Shown piece after piece: positions 6,417 to 7,246 of a stretch of DNA of 7,246 nt. The notes beneath the pieces were generated by a model that worked only from the letters and a program-made list of their open reading frames with translations, was not told the DNA's origin and ran no database searches. The DNA is from Nitrospinae bacterium CG22_combo_CG10-13_8_21_14_all_47_10. Lineage in GTDB: Bacteria; Nitrospinota; Nitrospinia; Nitrospinales; VA-1. Location of the stretch: assembly GCA_002786505.1 (NCBI GenBank), contig PCTK01000085.1, positions 20,067-27,312 on the forward strand. The letters run 5' to 3'. Numbering within the stretch: the first letter of the stretch is position 1; every line of letters starts with the position of its first letter. Both the position numbers and the translations under genes were made by a program.

Positions 6417-7044
6417 CTCCGAAGCTGGTTCTGCGCATGCGCGAAAAGTTTTACTTCAGGGCGGAGTGATCGCCTTTCCGACAGACACTTTTTATGGCCT
6501 GGCAGTAGACCCATTCAACCTGAAGGCCGTTGACCGAATCTTTGAGATTAAAGGCCGTGAAAAAAACAAACCCTTGCTCTTATTAATAAGCTCAAGAGAG
6601 CAATTGAAAATGCTGGTAAAAAAAATCACCACGGCTCATTCCATCCTTATGAAAAATTTCTGGCCCGGTCCATTGACCTTGCTTTTTGAACCCTGTTCCG
6701 TTATTCCCAAAAATGTATCCGCAAACTCAAATCGAATTGGAATCCGCCAGCCGGGAAACATCATGACCCAAAATTTAATCTTGGCCCTGGGCCAACCCAT
6801 CACCGCCCCGAGCGCCAATCGTTCCGGCGAGGAACCGCCTGTCACGGCAAAACAGGTGTACCAGTATTTAGGAAACGATGTCGACTTGATCCTGGATGGC
6901 GGCAAATGTCCGGGAGGGGAACCATCAACCCTTGTTGACGCAGTAGAAACACCTGTCCGGCTTATCCGGCCCGGTGTTATTCCATTTAACGAAATCGAGT
7001 TTTGCATCAAGGCCCAATTCGCTCATCCTGAGGCGCAAAAATGA
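6394..7044 (+). CDS. tsaC: L-threonylcarbamoyladenylate synthase (YrdC/TsaC type)
   Basis: This enzyme makes threonylcarbamoyl-AMP from threonine, bicarbonate and ATP, the first step of the t6A modification at position 37 of ANN-decoding tRNAs. The 216-residue protein is a single YrdC domain: FPTDTFYGLAVD (28-39), KGREKNKPL (53-61, giving the K-x-R pair K53/R55), WPGPLTLL (90-97), SANRSGEEPPV (140-150, giving the S-x-N pair S140/N142) and GGEPSTLVD (174-182). It is too short to carry the extra C-terminal Sua5 domain, so it is TsaC-like rather than full Sua5. The ATG at 6394 lies inside purE and overlaps it by 23 nt. No good Shine-Dalgarno precedes it and no other plausible start follows for over 20 codons, so expression probably depends on coupling to purE. 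Its stop overlaps the acpS start as ATGA. Confidence 0.95.
   Translation: MSQILKVDSEAGSAHARKVLLQGGVIAFPTDTFYGLAVDPFNLKAVDRIFEIKGREKNKPLLLLISSREQLKMLVKKITTAHSILMKNFWPGPLTLLFEPCSVIPKNVSANSNRIGIRQPGNIMTQNLILALGQPITAPSANRSGEEPPVTAKQVYQYLGNDVDLILDGGKCPGGEPSTLVDAVETPVRLIRPGVIPFNEIEFCIKAQFAHPEAQK
7030..7033 (+). promoter_or_regulatory. Ribosome binding site of acpS
   Basis: GAGG inside the last codons of tsaC ends 7 nt before the acpS ATG at 7041, good spacing for a short Shine-Dalgarno. Together with the ATGA overlap it supports this start and coupled translation. Confidence 0.55.
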
Positions 7045-7246
7045 TTTTTGGAACCGGCCTGGATATCATAGAAATTAATCGGATTAAAAAGTCGATTGAA
7101 AAATATTCTCCCCGTTTTGAGAATAAAATATTTACCGATGGAGAAATCAATTACTGCCAATCCCAGGCAGACCCCGGAAAACATTTTGCCGCCCGATTCG
7201 CTGTTAAAGAAGCGGTATCCAAAAGCCTGGGAACCGGTATTAATCA
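7041..7246 (+). CDS. acpS: Holo-[acyl-carrier-protein] synthase, N-terminal part (runs off the right edge)
   Basis: AcpS transfers the 4'-phosphopantetheine arm of CoA to the serine of apo-ACP, which activates fatty acid synthesis. The 68 complete codons cover the N-terminal half of a protein that is usually about 120-130 residues. GTGLDIIEINRI (4-15) contains the Mg-binding aspartate D8. KIFTDGEINYC (29-39) is the next conserved block. FAARFAVKEAVSKSLGTGI (49-67) contains the second metal ligand E57 and the family's F-A-x-K-E-A signature. The ATG overlaps the tsaC stop by four bases (ATGA) and has a GAGG seven nt upstream. The gene continues beyond the window, so truncation is only the window edge. 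The family match is unambiguous. Confidence 0.95.
   Translation, partial: MIFGTGLDIIEINRIKKSIEKYSPRFENKIFTDGEINYCQSQADPGKHFAARFAVKEAVSKSLGTGIN

Overview
The window reads as ordinary chromosomal DNA of a free-living Gram-negative-type bacterium of moderate GC. Gene style (a PAS/HisKA sensor kinase with a Cys cluster, a sulfatase-modifying-factor-like fold fused to a coiled coil, and a purE-tsaC-acpS run) would fit a Nitrospinota or deltaproteobacteria-like lineage. That placement is an impression only; no rRNA or marker gene here fixes it. No mobile element, tRNA, rRNA, CRISPR array or other repeat array was seen.

Layout. On the minus strand, positions 1-1038 hold the N-terminal 346 codons of a membrane-anchored histidine kinase: two transmembrane helices, a PAS-like domain and a HisKA box, with the ATPase domain beyond the left edge. 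A 211-bp divergent intergenic region separates it from a plus-strand 12-helix major facilitator superfamily transporter (1250-2482). After a 113-bp gap with a consensus TATAAT box comes a 1074-codon gene (2596-5820). Its product has a small N-terminal domain, more than 600 residues of proline-free coiled coil, and a C-terminal domain of the formylglycine-generating-enzyme / C-type-lectin-like fold that lacks the two catalytic cysteines. After a 77-bp gap with a promoter-like pair and a strong ribosome binding site, a tight housekeeping cluster starts: purE (TTG start), tsaC (overlapping purE by 23 nt) and acpS (overlapping tsaC by 4 nt, cut by the right edge).

How the genes relate. purE-tsaC-acpS look co-transcribed and translationally coupled; they serve purine synthesis, tRNA t6A modification and acyl-carrier-protein activation, so they share expression rather than a pathway. 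The kinase, the transporter and the coiled-coil protein each appear to have their own start region, and nothing in the sequence ties them functionally. The most unusual gene is the coiled-coil/pseudo-FGE fusion: it has no signal peptide or membrane helix, so it is probably a long cytoplasmic rod carrying a non-catalytic, ligand- or protein-binding head. Its function is unknown.
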